A stretch of DNA of 64,000 nt from NCBI RefSeq assembly GCF_003004665.1, contig NZ_MUHY01000001.1:682001-746000 (forward strand), written 5' to 3'. Positions 8,873 to 19,337 of the stretch are shown here, piece after piece; the stretch's first letter is position 1, and every line of letters starts with the position of its first letter. This stretch comes from Candidatus Pandoraea novymonadis. GTDB taxonomy: Bacteria; Pseudomonadota; Gammaproteobacteria; Burkholderiales; Burkholderiaceae. Both the position numbers and the translations under genes were made by a program. Under the pieces are notes generated by a model. The model saw only the letters and a program-made list of their open reading frames with translations, searched no databases and was not told the origin of the DNA.

Positions 8873-10039
8873 TTAGTTGCCCTTGGCCGCGGTGACAACT
8901 TTCTGGGCGGCTTCTTCCATACTATCTGCAGCAATAATTGGCAAACCGGATTCTGCCAGCATTTTCTTACCCAAGTCTTCGTTGGTGCCCTTCATACGGA
9001 CCACTAACGGAACCTTTAACGAGACAGCGTTCGAGGCCGCGATGACACCTTCTGCAATGACGTCACAGCGCATAATACCCCCGAATATATTGACAAGAAT
9101 AGCTTTTAAACCCGGGTTCTTTAGCATAATCTTGAAAGCTTCAGTCACTTTCTCTGTCGTTGCACCACCGCCTACATCCAAGAAATTAGCAGGCTCGCCT
9201 CCGAACAGCTTAATGGTATCCATTGTAGCCATCGCCAAGCCTGCACCGTTAACTAAACAGCCAATATCACCTTCGAGCGAAATGTAAGCCAAATCAAACG
9301 TTGAAGCCTCCACTTCTGCCGGATCTTCTTCGTCCAAATCGCGATAAGCAAAAATTTCTGGATGGCGGAACAGTGCATTCGAATCGAAATTAAACTTAGC
9401 ATCAAGAGCAGTAACCGTACCGTCACTAGAAACGTTTAATGGATTAATTTCTACCAAAGATGCATCAGTTTCCCAAAAGGCTTTGTACAAAGCCTTGAGA
9501 ATTTCGCGGGCTTGAATTATGGAAGTATCAGGGACTCCAATCTTTTTGGCTAAATCATCAGCATCTAGATCCTGTATACCTTTCAGTGGATCAATAATTA
9601 CCTTGTGGATCAATTCTGGATTTTTATCGGCAACTTCTTCAATATCCATTCCACCTTGGCTCGAGCCCATCAGCACAATCTTCTGCGATAATCGGTCTAC
9701 GATGAGACCGACATAGAGCTCGTTCTTAATGTCCGCTCCTTCCTCAATCAACAGACGGTTTACTTTCTGACCTTCCGGCCCAGTCTGGTGCGTGACCAAT
9801 TGCATGCCGAGAATCTCGTTAGCATATTCACGCACTTGTTCGATCGACTTTGCAACCTTCACACCACCGCCTTTACCACGGCCACCTGCGTGAATCTGGG
9901 CTTTGACAACCCAAACCGAACCGCGAAGTTCTTCAGCTGCCTTAACGGCTTCATCGACCGAAAATGCTGGAATGCCACGAGGCACCGCCACTCCAAATCT
10001 TCGGAGAATTTCCTTACCTTGATACTCATGAATCTTCAT
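8873..10039 (-). CDS. sucC: Succinyl-CoA synthetase (ADP-forming) beta subunit
   Basis: 388 residues, the standard length. It starts [17 protein letters not shown] and has the ATP-grasp fold: [18 protein letters not shown] for nucleotide binding, LVEINPL for metal binding, and the C-terminal [15 protein letters not shown] ligase domain. AAGGG lies 9 nt upstream of the ATG. It is the promoter-proximal gene of the sucCD operon on the minus strand. Confidence 0.97.
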   Translation of the reverse strand: MKIHEYQGKEILRRFGVAVPRGIPAFSVDEAVKAAEELRGSVWVVKAQIHAGGRGKGGGVKVAKSIEQVREYANEILGMQLVTHQTGPEGQKVNRLLIEEGADIKNELYVGLIVDRLSQKIVLMGSSQGGMDIEEVADKNPELIHKVIIDPLKGIQDLDADDLAKKIGVPDTSIIQAREILKALYKAFWETDASLVEINPLNVSSDGTVTALDAKFNFDSNALFRHPEIFAYRDLDEEDPAEVEASTFDLAYISLEGDIGCLVNGAGLAMATMDTIKLFGGEPANFLDVGGGATTEKVTEAFKIMLKNPGLKAILVNIFGGIMRCDVIAEGVIAASNAVSLKVPLVVRMKGTNEDLGKKMLAESGLPIIAADSMEEAAQKVVTAAKGN

Positions 10040-10596
10040 GCGTTATTTCCCTTCTTGCTAAATTGGAAGTGAATTCTAGTATGAAAAATAAGCGACATCG
10101 TAAGACGCTTTCATGAGGCCAACCTTGGCTTCATTCGATCGCTCGTCTTTACAACTATAGAAACTAGGTAAAAAACCGATGCAACGTTTCACCCACAAAA
10201 CATCAATTAGATGTCGACAGTTACATCAAACATATTTGTGTTCAAATGAGGCATTTTGAACACCAGTCAACAAATGCATTTCTTGCACAATAACGAAAAA
10301 CGTAGAGTTTCAATCATCGACGAAACCTTCACACTCAAAATCAGTAACGTCGATAGAACAACAGCGCGATCAGTCATAAGAAACGCAGACAACAGCGTTC
10401 GATTCCAACGCATGAAGCCGGCATCAGTTCATTCTAACATATAGAAGACGATTTGCTGATTCCCTTCAAGGCAATATCAATTAAAAACCGCTCTCACAAA
10501 CCAAAAACTGCATCAGTAAGCAGTCTAGGACCATGCCTCATGGCATACGGAAAAAATGAAATTTATCAATTGGATATGCGAGCTACGACTCTTATA
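10040..10596. other. Gene-free stretch between recX and sucC
   Basis: 557 bp. The two plus-strand ORFs here (10256-10444, 10453-10707) show no domain and the second runs into recX antisense. The sucC promoter must lie near the left end, but I cannot fix its hexamers. Confidence 0.55.
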
Positions 10597-11082
10597 TCAC
10601 GAGAAATCATCTTCAAGAAAAACTACATCTCGCATAATTTTGGCAATCACCGAGTGAGAGAAACCTCGCCCAGCAAGAAATCGTATTTGACGCGACCGCG
10701 CTTTTGATGTTTTAGCTGAAGCCCCAAATTTTTTTAACCAAACAGCATGTGCGCGAATGAACTCAACTTGACGGAGCTCTTCAGTCAAGACGGATATGGT
10801 CGATGGGGCGACCTGATGTTGCTCAAGTTCAGCCAGAACATAAGCACCCCCCCATCCCGCCCGTCTGTGTAAAACACTCTGGACAAAACGATCCATTGAC
10901 AAGAATTTATCTCGTTCAAGTAGATCAAGCAAATTATCTATTTCATCAAGATCTTTAGAAAAAAACATAAGCTTAGATCGAAGCTCAGAACGGCTGTATT
11001 CACGACGGGACAGATAATTGAGTGCACGCTCCTTGAGACTTAACTCAGTTTTTCGAGATTTACCAAATCGCTTATCAGCCAC
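10597..11082 (-). CDS. recX: Regulatory protein RecX
   Basis: 161 residues, GTG start at 11082. It has the all-helical tandem repeats of RecX: LKERALNYLSRREYSRSELRS, then DRFVQSVLHRRAGWGGAYVLAELEQHQV and a third repeat ending RFLAGRGFSHSVIAKIMRD. RecX binds within the RecA filament groove and limits its extension. It follows recA by about 160 bp on the same strand, the usual arrangement, with a small hairpin (11191-11215) between them that may lower recX expression. Confidence 0.92.
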   Translation of the reverse strand: MADKRFGKSRKTELSLKERALNYLSRREYSRSELRSKLMFFSKDLDEIDNLLDLLERDKFLSMDRFVQSVLHRRAGWGGAYVLAELEQHQVAPSTISVLTEELRQVEFIRAHAVWLKKFGASAKTSKARSRQIRFLAGRGFSHSVIAKIMRDVVFLEDDFS

Positions 11083-11190
11083 AAGTACAAACTGTATTTT
11101 GACGAGTTACCCTAGAAATAACATCAGGTCGAAGCGCACACACGGAGACCTCCGGAAACTGAACTGTAATGACTGTATGCACAGGATGCA

Positions 11191-11215
11191 ATGCCCCATT
11201 CTGTGAATCGGGCAT
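11191..11215 (-). terminator. Attenuating hairpin between recA and recX
   Basis: ATGCCC (11191-11196) and GGGCAT (11210-11215) with a 13-nt loop, just beyond the recA stop. There is no T-run. An analogous partial terminator between recA and recX is known in E. coli. Confidence 0.45.
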
Positions 11216-11239
11216 GATCACAATAGGGAATACCAATAT

Positions 11240-12304
11240 TTATCCTTCTTCAACCCGATCGATTTTGATCGTTTCATTCATAGTAACCATACCCATGGAA
11301 GCACGAACTTTATTTTCAATTTCACGTGCCAAAGCCGAATTTTCACGCAAAAATTCACGAGCATTGTCCTTGCCTTGACCTATCTTTTCCTCTTTATAAC
11401 TATACCAAGCACCGGCTTTCTCAATAAACTTCTTACTCACACCCAAATCGATGATCTCCCCTTCGCGAGAAATTCCCAATCCATAGAGAATATCGAAAAT
11501 TGCCTCACGGAACGGCGGCGCAACTTTATTCTTGACAATCTTGACACGCGTCTCATTACCAATAACTTCATCACCCTTTTTAATGGAGCCAATCCGACGG
11601 ATGTCTAAACGCACGGAGGCATAGAATTTCAGAGCATTACCCCCAGTAGTTGTTTCGGGATTGCCAAACATTACACCAATCTTCATACGAATCTGGTTAA
11701 TAAAAATTACCATGCAATTGGTTCTCTTAATCGTCCCTGTCAACTTACGAAGTGCTTGAGACATAAGACGCGCTTGTAATCCCGGGAGCGAGTCGCCCAT
11801 TTCACCTTCGATTTCTGCCTTTGGCACCAAGGCAGCAACTGAATCAATGACAATCAAGTCGATTGAGCCAGAACGCACAAGTGCATCAGCAATTTCCAGT
11901 GCCTGTTCACCTGTATCAGGTTGTGAAACCAATAGATCAGGCACCGAGATACCCAGCTTATCTGCATAGCCAACATCAAGGGCATGCTCAGCATCTATAA
12001 ACGCACAAGTCCCACCCAACTTTTGCATCTCCGCGATCACCTGTAAAGTCAGTGTAGTTTTTCCTGACGACTCCGGCCCATAAATCTCGATGACACGTCC
12101 ACGCGGCAAACCACCAACACCCAAGGCAATATCGAGCCCCAAAGAACCAGTAGAGACAACCTGTATGTTTCCCTCAACTTCTTTATCACCCATACGCATA
12201 ATAGAGCCTTTGCCGAACTGCTTTTCGATCTGAGCAAGTGCGACAGCCAGTGCCTTACCTTTCTCAGCTGACAGGTTGGCAGAACCTTTCTTGCTTTCTT
12301 CCAT
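11240..12304 (-). CDS. recA: Recombinase RecA
   Basis: 354 residues, full length. Walker A GPESSGKT is at residues 76-83, Walker B follows in [10 protein letters not shown], and the L1/L2 DNA-binding loops and the [19 protein letters not shown] segment are intact. RecA promotes strand exchange and LexA self-cleavage. AAGGA lies 6 nt before the ATG. A LexA-box-like palindrome lies 53-72 bp upstream (12357-12376), so SOS control seems to be kept. recX follows. Confidence 0.98.
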   Translation of the reverse strand: MEESKKGSANLSAEKGKALAVALAQIEKQFGKGSIMRMGDKEVEGNIQVVSTGSLGLDIALGVGGLPRGRVIEIYGPESSGKTTLTLQVIAEMQKLGGTCAFIDAEHALDVGYADKLGISVPDLLVSQPDTGEQALEIADALVRSGSIDLIVIDSVAALVPKAEIEGEMGDSLPGLQARLMSQALRKLTGTIKRTNCMVIFINQIRMKIGVMFGNPETTTGGNALKFYASVRLDIRRIGSIKKGDEVIGNETRVKIVKNKVAPPFREAIFDILYGLGISREGEIIDLGVSKKFIEKAGAWYSYKEEKIGQGKDNAREFLRENSALAREIENKVRASMGMVTMNETIKIDRVEEG

Positions 12305-12356
12305 GAATCGTCCTTTGATGTGATAGGCGAGATGGCCTGTACGAGGGGCTCCCTTA

Positions 12357-12376
12357 TACTGTATAAAAAATCAGTA
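12357..12376 (-). promoter_or_regulatory. LexA (SOS) box and promoter of recA
   Basis: The plus-strand 20-mer TACTGTATAAAAAATCAGTA matches the E. coli-type consensus TACTGTATATATATACAGTA at 16 positions by my alignment. Read toward recA, TTGCAA and TATACA with a 16-nt spacer and a following TATAAG give a promoter that the box overlaps, as in E. coli recA. Whether lexA is present cannot be seen here. Confidence 0.75.
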
Positions 12377-12913
12377 TTTTTTTGCAAGCCCCTATTATTT
12401 TAATAAAGTGTCGATACGACATAAAATCCAAAAAATATCACTTTCTAACCCTTCCCTGTACTCATACATTCTGAAGACGCAAAATTCAATGTTTATGAAT
12501 CAACTCATTGAATACAAGGAATCACATTGCCTTTTCATCTGAGACCTTCAATACAAAGAATCAACAGACACTCACCAGTCCAGGCTATCCCAACATTGAG
12601 GCTTGATCAGCCAAACTACACTCAGAATACGACGTCCTTGAACTCCATTGAAGTCTTATGTCAATGCGAAATAACCACTCAAAATCGCTCAACATTTACA
12701 ATTTATCCAATAACATTACCCTATATCCAAACCTCACATCGCTATATGACAAAAAAATACAACAAAACACAACCTGCCCCATCCGTTGAATCGCCTTTCA
12801 CCAATACAATACAGTTGCCCTCAGCACCAACCCAGTAAGCATACTCAATCCACAAAAAGCATGTCACCATGCAAATCATTAACATCTGAAGAAAGCAAAA
12901 TATACAAAGTATA
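12377..12913. other. Gene-free stretch between recA and tRNA-Met
   Basis: About 540 bp with no credible gene. An 8-bp inverted repeat, ATTCAATG / CATTGAAT, lies at 12484-12513. The two short antiparallel ORFs (12527-12838, 12742-12948) have no recognisable feature. Confidence 0.55.
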
Positions 12914-12942
12914 TTGACACTTACATAGCTCTCAATTATAGT
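12914..12942 (+). promoter_or_regulatory. Sigma-70-type promoter of tRNA-Met
   Basis: TTGACA at 12914-12919, a 17-nt spacer, and TATAGT at 12937-12942, ending 9 nt before the mature tRNA 5' end. This is the best promoter match in the window. Confidence 0.85.
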
Positions 12943-12951
12943 CATCAAGAT

Positions 12952-13028
<77 letters not shown>

Positions 13029-13744
13029 GGTTTAAAACTGTCAACGACGATTATAGTTGTAAATTTAAATAAGCTGAGAGTAGAGTGGTTGTTGAATACT
13101 TAAGCAATTTTTCATTTATTTAGAATGAAAAATTGCTCTGAAAAACTGACTGCTTTTGCGAGATAGCAAGAACCTAACTTGTACTAGTACTTGCAATAGA
13201 GCTTCATTCCAAGCACTCTGTCATATATATTGCACCCTTAACAAGGGATTCTCTTTTATTAAATGATATATCTCTCTTACTCATCAGGAAAAATTCTGGT
13301 AGGCAATTTGTCTCTTCATTCAAATCTCGAAATAATCACTCACTTAAAGCAAGTGATCGATGATCAGAACGTCAAAAAAAGAGCAGATTTAGGACTTAAC
13401 CGGATCACTTGATATTGGGGATTCATCTGTTCGATAGCGCATCAGTATAACTACTAATGCCCCCCTTTTAATGAAATGTGCAGTGAAAAACCTGACGTTC
13501 GAAGTGATTCTATATGGGCTTGTATGCAAACTAACGCTTCTCTTCTATGAATGATGCACGCTTGGTAAAAGCGAAAACACGAAAACTCACGCATTGCGAT
13601 CCCAAAAATTCAGAAGCCTGATTTGTATCAAAAAAATATTGGTCACGAACAACCACCAACACTGAAAAGTTCTGAATAGCACTTTTACTACATACCCTTA
13701 TAGTGACCAAGTAGCCTAATTTTCAACTCCCTGAGACAATCACT
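13029..13744. other. Gene-free stretch between tRNA-Met and thiL
   Basis: 716 bp with stops in all frames. It holds the 13-bp inverted repeat at 13104-13136. No coding remnant could be named. Confidence 0.55.
13104..13136 (+). repeat. 13-bp perfect inverted repeat after tRNA-Met
   Basis: GCAATTTTTCATT and AATGAAAAATTGC with a 7-nt loop, 76 nt beyond the tRNA. It may end or stabilise the tRNA precursor transcript; no T-run follows the stem. Confidence 0.7.
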
Positions 13745-14740
13745 TTGCCGACACCCGTCATCTCTGAATTCTCTCTGATCAATCAATTCTTTACCAATGC
13801 CACTCAACTAAGAAAGCATGTAGCACTCGGCATTGGCGACGACTGCGCCTTACTTCAACTCACCGATGACGAGCAACTCGCAATCTCAACCGACATGCTT
13901 GTCGAAGGACAACATTTTTTCCCGGATGTCGATCCCCATGCACTCGGCCACAAAACGTTAGCCGTCAACCTCTCCGATATTGCAGCAATGGGTGCTCGGC
14001 CACTAGGCTTTACTCTAGCACTCTCGTTACCAGACAGCAATCCTTCATGGTTACAGCCCTTTTCTGAAGGACTTTCTGCCTTAGCTAATAATTACAGCTG
14101 TCCGCTCATCGGTGGAGATACAACGCGCGGTCCACGAAACTTATGCATCACCATCTTCGGCGCTGTACCAGAGAAATACGCCCTACGTCGAGATGCAGCA
14201 AAAGCTGGGGACGACATTTGGATCTCAGGAAAACTCGGCGATGCTAGACTAGCTTTAGGATGCTTACGTGGCGAATGGCCGCTTGATCCTGCGGCACTTG
14301 CACAAACTCGGCGAGCACTCGAGTGGCCAGAGCCCCGTATATCGCTAGGCTTGGCGTTACGTGGTATCGCACATGCTGCCATCGACATTTCTGACGGTTT
14401 ATTGGACAGTCTCCAACATATCTTAGAACAATCAGGATTAGCCCTCCGTATCAATGTCGACGCCATACCGCGTTCAACATGGCTATCCACACAGCCACTA
14501 CCTATACAACGGCAATGTACGTTAACGGGGGGCGACGATTATGAAATTTGTTTCTGCGCGCCACCATCACAACGTCTTCAAATTAAAAAAATCTCAGAAA
14601 ATCTGAATCTCTCGGCAACGCGCATTGGTAAAATGACATTATGTGACACAGATCATCCATCGATCGTACTGCATGATCGTGCTTTTAACATTATCGAAAT
14701 TGATTTCAAATGCTTCGATCATTTTTCTAATGAGTACTAA
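13745..14740 (+). CDS. thiL: Thiamine-monophosphate kinase
   Basis: 331 residues of the PurM-like fold. ThiL phosphorylates thiamine monophosphate to the cofactor thiamine diphosphate. Motifs: SEFSLINQFF near the N-terminus, GIGDDCA at residues 29-35, STDMLVEGQHF, LAVNLSDIAAMGA, LIGGDTTRG, AAIDISDGLL and LTGGDDYE. No ATG gives the conserved N-terminus, so I accept the TTG at 13745, although no strong Shine-Dalgarno precedes it. pgpA starts inside its 3' end. Confidence 0.95.
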   Translation: MPTPVISEFSLINQFFTNATQLRKHVALGIGDDCALLQLTDDEQLAISTDMLVEGQHFFPDVDPHALGHKTLAVNLSDIAAMGARPLGFTLALSLPDSNPSWLQPFSEGLSALANNYSCPLIGGDTTRGPRNLCITIFGAVPEKYALRRDAAKAGDDIWISGKLGDARLALGCLRGEWPLDPAALAQTRRALEWPEPRISLGLALRGIAHAAIDISDGLLDSLQHILEQSGLALRINVDAIPRSTWLSTQPLPIQRQCTLTGGDDYEICFCAPPSQRLQIKKISENLNLSATRIGKMTLCDTDHPSIVLHDRAFNIIEIDFKCFDHFSNEY

Positions 14741-15248
14741 ACAACCAACCGCCGATCGCACGGAAAGTCAACGTACACCTAATACAGGTTTTCTTCTGTC
14801 ACATCCCGCCCATCTCTTTTCCCTTGGTTTTGGGTCTGGCCTTTCTCCGCTCGCCCCCGGTACTGCTGGTACGGCATTTAGCTGGATATCATACCTCGTT
14901 CTCAATCAATATTTGACGACAAGTGGTTGGTTTATTTTAATCGGAGTTGGATTCCTCTCTGGCATTTGGCTATGTGGATTTACAGCTCAAAAATTGAGTA
15001 TTGCTGACCCTAAATCCATCGTTTGGGACGAAATCATTGCATTTTGGGCTATACTTTTATTAATTACTCCCACCAGTTTCACACGCCAGTTTTTCGCCTT
15101 TCTTATTTTTCGATTTTTTGATGTAGTTAAACCACCCCCTATCCGGTATTTCGATCGCACCGTAAAAGGTGGTTTTGGAATTATGCTTGATGACATCATC
15201 GCCGCATTTTGTACACTGTTTATCATTGCCATGTGCCATTCTATCTAA
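14730..15248 (+). CDS. pgpA: Phosphatidylglycerophosphatase A
   Basis: 173 residues from the ATG at 14730, which overlaps the end of thiL by 11 nt; an earlier in-frame start at 14643 would lie deep in thiL and add non-conserved sequence. PgpA dephosphorylates phosphatidylglycerol phosphate in the inner membrane. Visible are GFGSGLSPLAPGTAGT at about residues 33-48, the DPKSIVWDEIIAFW metal-binding segment, and FRFFDVVKPPPIRYFD, with four hydrophobic helices. The thiL-pgpA pair is common in proteobacteria. Confidence 0.94.
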   Translation: MSTKQPTADRTESQRTPNTGFLLSHPAHLFSLGFGSGLSPLAPGTAGTAFSWISYLVLNQYLTTSGWFILIGVGFLSGIWLCGFTAQKLSIADPKSIVWDEIIAFWAILLLITPTSFTRQFFAFLIFRFFDVVKPPPIRYFDRTVKGGFGIMLDDIIAAFCTLFIIAMCHSI

Positions 15249-15586
15249 TTCATTCACAGAGAATGGGGCACCGCACACTAACCCACTGAGCAATACACTG
15301 GAGCTTTGAAGTCTCATCGTACAAAACTTTCATATAACTTCAAAGTTGAAAATTCTCCTCAGGTAACGTGTCCACCAAATGGATACGTCCCATAAAAATC
15401 AGTAGATTAATATAATACACTTGCAACCGTCGTATCTCATCTCTGGTCAAAACCAGTACTTGAATCGCACACTCTCGAATAAAATAGGTCCTACAGGCAA
15501 GTAGCATATTCTAGAACTTATAAGTACTCTTCTACATCCGCATCCGAACTACTATCATCTCTACGTATATCAGAAAGTGTCTTTCA
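15249..15586. other. Gene-free stretch between convergent pgpA and pyrF
   Basis: 338 bp. From memory, Burkholderia relatives carry cinA/pncC here; no remnant of it is readable. A hairpin lies at 15367-15387. Confidence 0.5.
15367..15387. repeat. 8-bp hairpin downstream of pgpA
   Basis: CGTGTCCA and TGGATACG (one G-T pair) with a CCAAA loop, 119 nt beyond the pgpA stop. There is no U-tract. Confidence 0.55.
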
Positions 15587-16405
15587 TCACCATACTCGAC
15601 GTTCGTTAATTGCATCGCGCGTTTTCTTGGCCACCTCAGCCGCTGCGGTAGCAAACTGATCATCGTTTCCAGCATAGATAATCGCACGCGAGGAATTGAT
15701 TATCATACCAGTGCCATTGGTGGTACAGCCAGCGGTGACCGTCGATGCAATATCCCCACCCTGAGCTCCAATTCCGGGCACCAGTAATGGCATATCACCA
15801 ACAATACTACGCACCGTCGCAATTTCGGATGGGAAAGTTGCACCAACGACGAGACCTATCTGACCACTGGTATTCCATACCCCAGCAGCCAATCGCGCCA
15901 CTGTCTGATACAGTCGTTCCCCGTTAAAATCGAGAAATTGCAAATCACTGCCACCTGGATTCGAGGTGCGGCATAGCACAATCACACCCTTATCTTGATA
16001 TTCTAGATAAGGCGTAATCGAGTCCAAACCCATGTACGGATTGACAGTCACTGCGTATGCACGATAACGCTCGAACGCTTCCTTTGCATATTGTTCTGCC
16101 GTACTGCCAATATCTCCGCGCTTTGCATCAAGAATGACTGGCAATCCGGGATAATGTACGTCAATATACTTAATCAAAGCTTCGAGTTGATCCTCTGCCC
16201 GATGTGCTGAAAAATAGGCGATCTGCGGCTTAAAAGCACATACAAAAGGCGCTGTCGCGTCAACGATCTCTCGGCAAAATTCAAAAAACGCATCATCACG
16301 GCCTTGTAAATGCGGAGGCAACTTACTAAACTCTGGATCAAGACCAACGCATAATAGCGATTTTCGACTGGTCCAAGCAGCGTTCAAATAGTCGATGAAA
16401 GTCAT
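15587..16405 (-). CDS. pyrF: Orotidine 5'-phosphate decarboxylase, type 2
   Basis: 272 residues, the length of the PyrF subfamily 2 found in betaproteobacteria. It makes UMP from OMP. The catalytic DAKRGDIG is at residues 93-100, CVGLDPE and FKPQIAYF precede it, and [15 protein letters not shown] and [10 protein letters not shown] form the phosphate-binding half. ATG at 16405. It precedes no obvious operon partner; corA lies 84 bp upstream on the same strand. Confidence 0.96.
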   Translation of the reverse strand: MTFIDYLNAAWTSRKSLLCVGLDPEFSKLPPHLQGRDDAFFEFCREIVDATAPFVCAFKPQIAYFSAHRAEDQLEALIKYIDVHYPGLPVILDAKRGDIGSTAEQYAKEAFERYRAYAVTVNPYMGLDSITPYLEYQDKGVIVLCRTSNPGGSDLQFLDFNGERLYQTVARLAAGVWNTSGQIGLVVGATFPSEIATVRSIVGDMPLLVPGIGAQGGDIASTVTAGCTTNGTGMIINSSRAIIYAGNDDQFATAAAEVAKKTRDAINERRVW

Positions 16406-16444
16406 GGTGGAATGTATAGGATACTAATTACCGCTTTCCAGTAA

Positions 16445-16464
16445 TCCCCCACTCATAGCGGGGA
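16445..16464 (-). repeat. GC-rich hairpin between corA and pyrF
   Basis: TCCCC and GGGGA with a 10-nt loop, 26-45 nt after the corA stop. There is no T-run, so it may be a weak terminator or a processing site. Confidence 0.5.
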
Positions 16465-16489
16465 GCCTATATTGTAGAACATTCAGGAG

Positions 16490-17458
16490 TCACTCCAACC
16501 AACCTCGATGACGGAAATATAAAAATGGGGCGATCGCAGACAGAATCATTAAAATAATTGCAAAAGGATAACCCACAGTCCAGTCCAATTCAGGCATTAC
16601 CTTAAAATTCATCCCATAAATACTTGCGATCAATGTTGGCGGCAAAAAAGCAACAGCTGCGACCGAGAAAATTTTGATGATTTTGTTCTGATTAATATTA
16701 ATGAAACCAATCGTTGCATCCATCAGAAAATTAATCTTATCAAACAAATAAGCGGTATGATTGTCGAGCGACTCTATATCACGCAAAATTTGTTTACCTT
16801 CTTGGTATTGTTCATCCTTTAGCATGCGTGTTCGCATTAGAAACGATAGCGCACGACGAGTATCCATCACATTGCGGCGAATACGTCCATTCAAGTCCTC
16901 CTCGACAGCTATACTCTCCAACGCTCTCGCAGCATCCGCATCACTCAAGTTCTTCCCCAACACCCATTTACTGACAGACTCAAGAGCTGCATAAACACTT
17001 TCAAGTGCATCTGCTGAATACTCGGCATCAGTTGAATATAAATCAAGCAACACATCCATCGCGTCACTCAATGAACCTGGACGAATGCGAGCACGCATAC
17101 GCACTAACCGAAATACAGGTAAATCTTCATCATGCACAGAGATGAGGAGATCTTTCACGACGACAAAAGCTACAGGCACGTTGCGTGAAACTTCATCTTC
17201 ATCAAGCAAAAAATCTGTACGAATATTCAATACACCACCGTCATCCTCGTAATAACGAGCTGATGCTTCGATATCTGTAAGCTCCTCACGCGTTGGCAAT
17301 CGCACACCATAGCGTTGCTCCACCCAACGGCGCTCTTCGAGAGTCTGTCCATGCAAATCCACCCAAACGGGCAAAACCTTTTCAAGGTCATTTGGATGAT
17401 CAACCGACACCTGTTGTAACCGACCGTTATCAATGACAAAAGCATTAATCAAGCGCAT
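16490..17458 (-). CDS. corA: Magnesium/cobalt transporter CorA
   Basis: 322 residues. A large acidic N-terminal cytoplasmic domain is followed by a long stalk helix and two C-terminal transmembrane segments. The signature YGMNF lies between them near residues 281-285, followed by the acidic MPELDW periplasmic loop. CorA forms a pentameric Mg2+ channel in the inner membrane. AAGGGAG lies just before the ATG. Confidence 0.95.
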   Translation of the reverse strand: MRLINAFVIDNGRLQQVSVDHPNDLEKVLPVWVDLHGQTLEERRWVEQRYGVRLPTREELTDIEASARYYEDDGGVLNIRTDFLLDEDEVSRNVPVAFVVVKDLLISVHDEDLPVFRLVRMRARIRPGSLSDAMDVLLDLYSTDAEYSADALESVYAALESVSKWVLGKNLSDADAARALESIAVEEDLNGRIRRNVMDTRRALSFLMRTRMLKDEQYQEGKQILRDIESLDNHTAYLFDKINFLMDATIGFININQNKIIKIFSVAAVAFLPPTLIASIYGMNFKVMPELDWTVGYPFAIILMILSAIAPFLYFRHRGWLE

Positions 17459-18106
17459 CTCCCTTGAGTCCGCGCATTAGTATGACAAGGAATAGGCGAA
17501 GCGCGGCGTTGCGCAAGTTTAACAGCACCTTGGTGCGATACCAATACTTCGAGCTCGAGAAGCCTAATAGTAAAATCAGTAGCACATTCTATACCTCTCT
17601 CGGAGAACAGACTGCCGGAGACATGCGAAGCTAAAACAGCTTGCCTCTTATTCTTTTAAAAAGCGAGCTATGTTGATAGAAATATTGTTTCACAATCATC
17701 TAAATTCAAAAATGTCCGCTTCTTTACATAAATTTGAAATATCGCCCTTTTCCTCCAAGGACCCGCCGTGGATGTAATATGATTTCAGATGGTATGCAAT
17801 TCTGTCCTGAGATATTTCTCTCGCACAACAAAACCTTCACGGCAAGTCAAATCACCGAAATCGCTTTACCGAAAGTATTCTTGTGTACGTATAAACGATA
17901 TTACGTGAAGACGCGAAATGTGTGCTCAAAATGATTCTCAGGAACATTATTCGTAGACTCTCATGTAAGTAAAAACTCGCTAAAGAACAATATAGACCGG
18001 AGCATTCACCCTACATACGCAACACGTGCATGAATGATTAGCCAAGTGCAAGCATGCACCGAAATAGTAAGAAAATTACTAATGAACGATCGTTACAAAA
18101 TGCTTT
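17459..18106. other. Gene-free stretch between corA and aroE
   Basis: 648 bp; only short unsupported ORFs such as 17734-17934. Nothing recognisable. Confidence 0.55.
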
Positions 18107-18943
18107 TTATTTCACAGAGAGACGAATACGTAAAGCGGCCAAAATCGTTGCTGTATCAGGACGTACCCCACGCCAAAAAGCAAAAGTCTCTGCCGCTTGC
18201 TCGACTAACATACCAAGGCCATCAACTACACGTATACCATTCCTTTCCAGCTGCCTCATGAAGACGGTCGGTTGAGAACCATACATCATATCGTAAGCAA
18301 GTGCAGATTTTTCAAATACTGCCTCATTGAGCAAGGGCACCTCACCATGCAAGCTAGCAGAAGTAGCATTAATCACAAAATCAAATCCGTTCGGAACCGC
18401 ATCCCAGCCACCACCACTCAGCGCAACACCATACGATTCCCCAAGCGGCTTAAAATGCTCTATAAGGTTGATTGCCCGCTCAGGTGTTCGATTAGCGACA
18501 AATAGAAATGCAGGTCTAACGGACAAAATCGGCAGTATGGCACCACGCGCGGCACCACCAGCACCAAGCAACAACACACGGCGGCCACGCAGCGATAAGC
18601 CAAGGTTTCGCTCGATATCAGTGACAAGGCCCATGCCATCAGTATTATCACCCACGATCTCTTCATCAAAAAATTGTAGAGTATTGACTGCCCCCGCAGA
18701 CTGCGCCCGCTCTGTCAAACGAGTAGCCACTCTATAACCCTCCAACTTAAAAGGCAACGTTACATTCGCCCCACATCCCCCCAACGCGATAAAGGCTCTC
18801 ACAGTGGACTCAAATCCATCGAGAGGTGCCAATAAACGCTCATAGGTCAAGCATTGCCCAGTTAAACGGGCGAACTCACTGTGAATATAGGGCGATTGAC
18901 TATGCTCAATCGGATTGCCAATCACTACATAACGATCAACCAA
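18107..18943 (-). CDS. aroE: Shikimate dehydrogenase (NADP+)
   Basis: 278 residues. Substrate-binding HSQSP is at residues 14-18, catalytic Lys66 is in NVTLPFK and Asp102 in NTDGMG; the NADP Rossmann loop is LLGAGGAARGAI and ANRTPERA fits NADP preference. It reduces 3-dehydroshikimate to shikimate. The start is a TTG at 18943, supported by AAAGG 7 nt upstream; a nearby ATG is out of frame. AroQ at 24676 belongs to the same pathway. Confidence 0.95.
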   Translation of the reverse strand: MVDRYVVIGNPIEHSQSPYIHSEFARLTGQCLTYERLLAPLDGFESTVRAFIALGGCGANVTLPFKLEGYRVATRLTERAQSAGAVNTLQFFDEEIVGDNTDGMGLVTDIERNLGLSLRGRRVLLLGAGGAARGAILPILSVRPAFLFVANRTPERAINLIEHFKPLGESYGVALSGGGWDAVPNGFDFVINATSASLHGEVPLLNEAVFEKSALAYDMMYGSQPTVFMRQLERNGIRVVDGLGMLVEQAAETFAFWRGVRPDTATILAALRIRLSVK

Positions 18944-19337
18944 AACATAACCTTTCGCTTGCGGCGTAGTTTGTATAAAAAATTCTTCGATTCTCAGAAA
19001 ACTTCATAAATCCTAAATAGAGAAGAGCAGGCACATAACGAGATGACGCAACATTAGGATCTGAGGAAAATGATCATCACCGAAACGGTGTCCCATTCGC
19101 TTAGTGACTTAGACAGGAAACACTATTGTTACACTCACCTCGCGTGCAAAAACCGTAACTAGACTCAACCACATCCACCGATGACTCATGCCAGCCCCGT
19201 GCTGATTTTCTTTAACAACAACGGCGCCAAACAGCAGGTCATTGGCACTACGTAAACGAAACACCAATAATGTAACAAAGTCCCATTTCAGCGAAACGCT
19301 ATACACGACAAACAGGAACCTTTCCCAACAGTGAACC
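18944..19337. other. Gene-free stretch between aroE and the RNB ribonuclease
   Basis: 394 bp. The minus-strand ORF 19109-19306 matches nothing I know. From memory a tonB-like gene occupies this place in relatives; I cannot confirm a remnant. Confidence 0.5.

Noticed and set aside
10453-10707. 84-residue ORF next to recX
   Set aside because: It overlaps the recX 3' end antisense and has no conserved feature.
19109-19306. Minus-strand ORF between aroE and the ribonuclease, considered as a tonB or mtgA remnant
   Set aside because: Translation in the minus-strand frames that I tried showed no TonB or transglycosylase motif.
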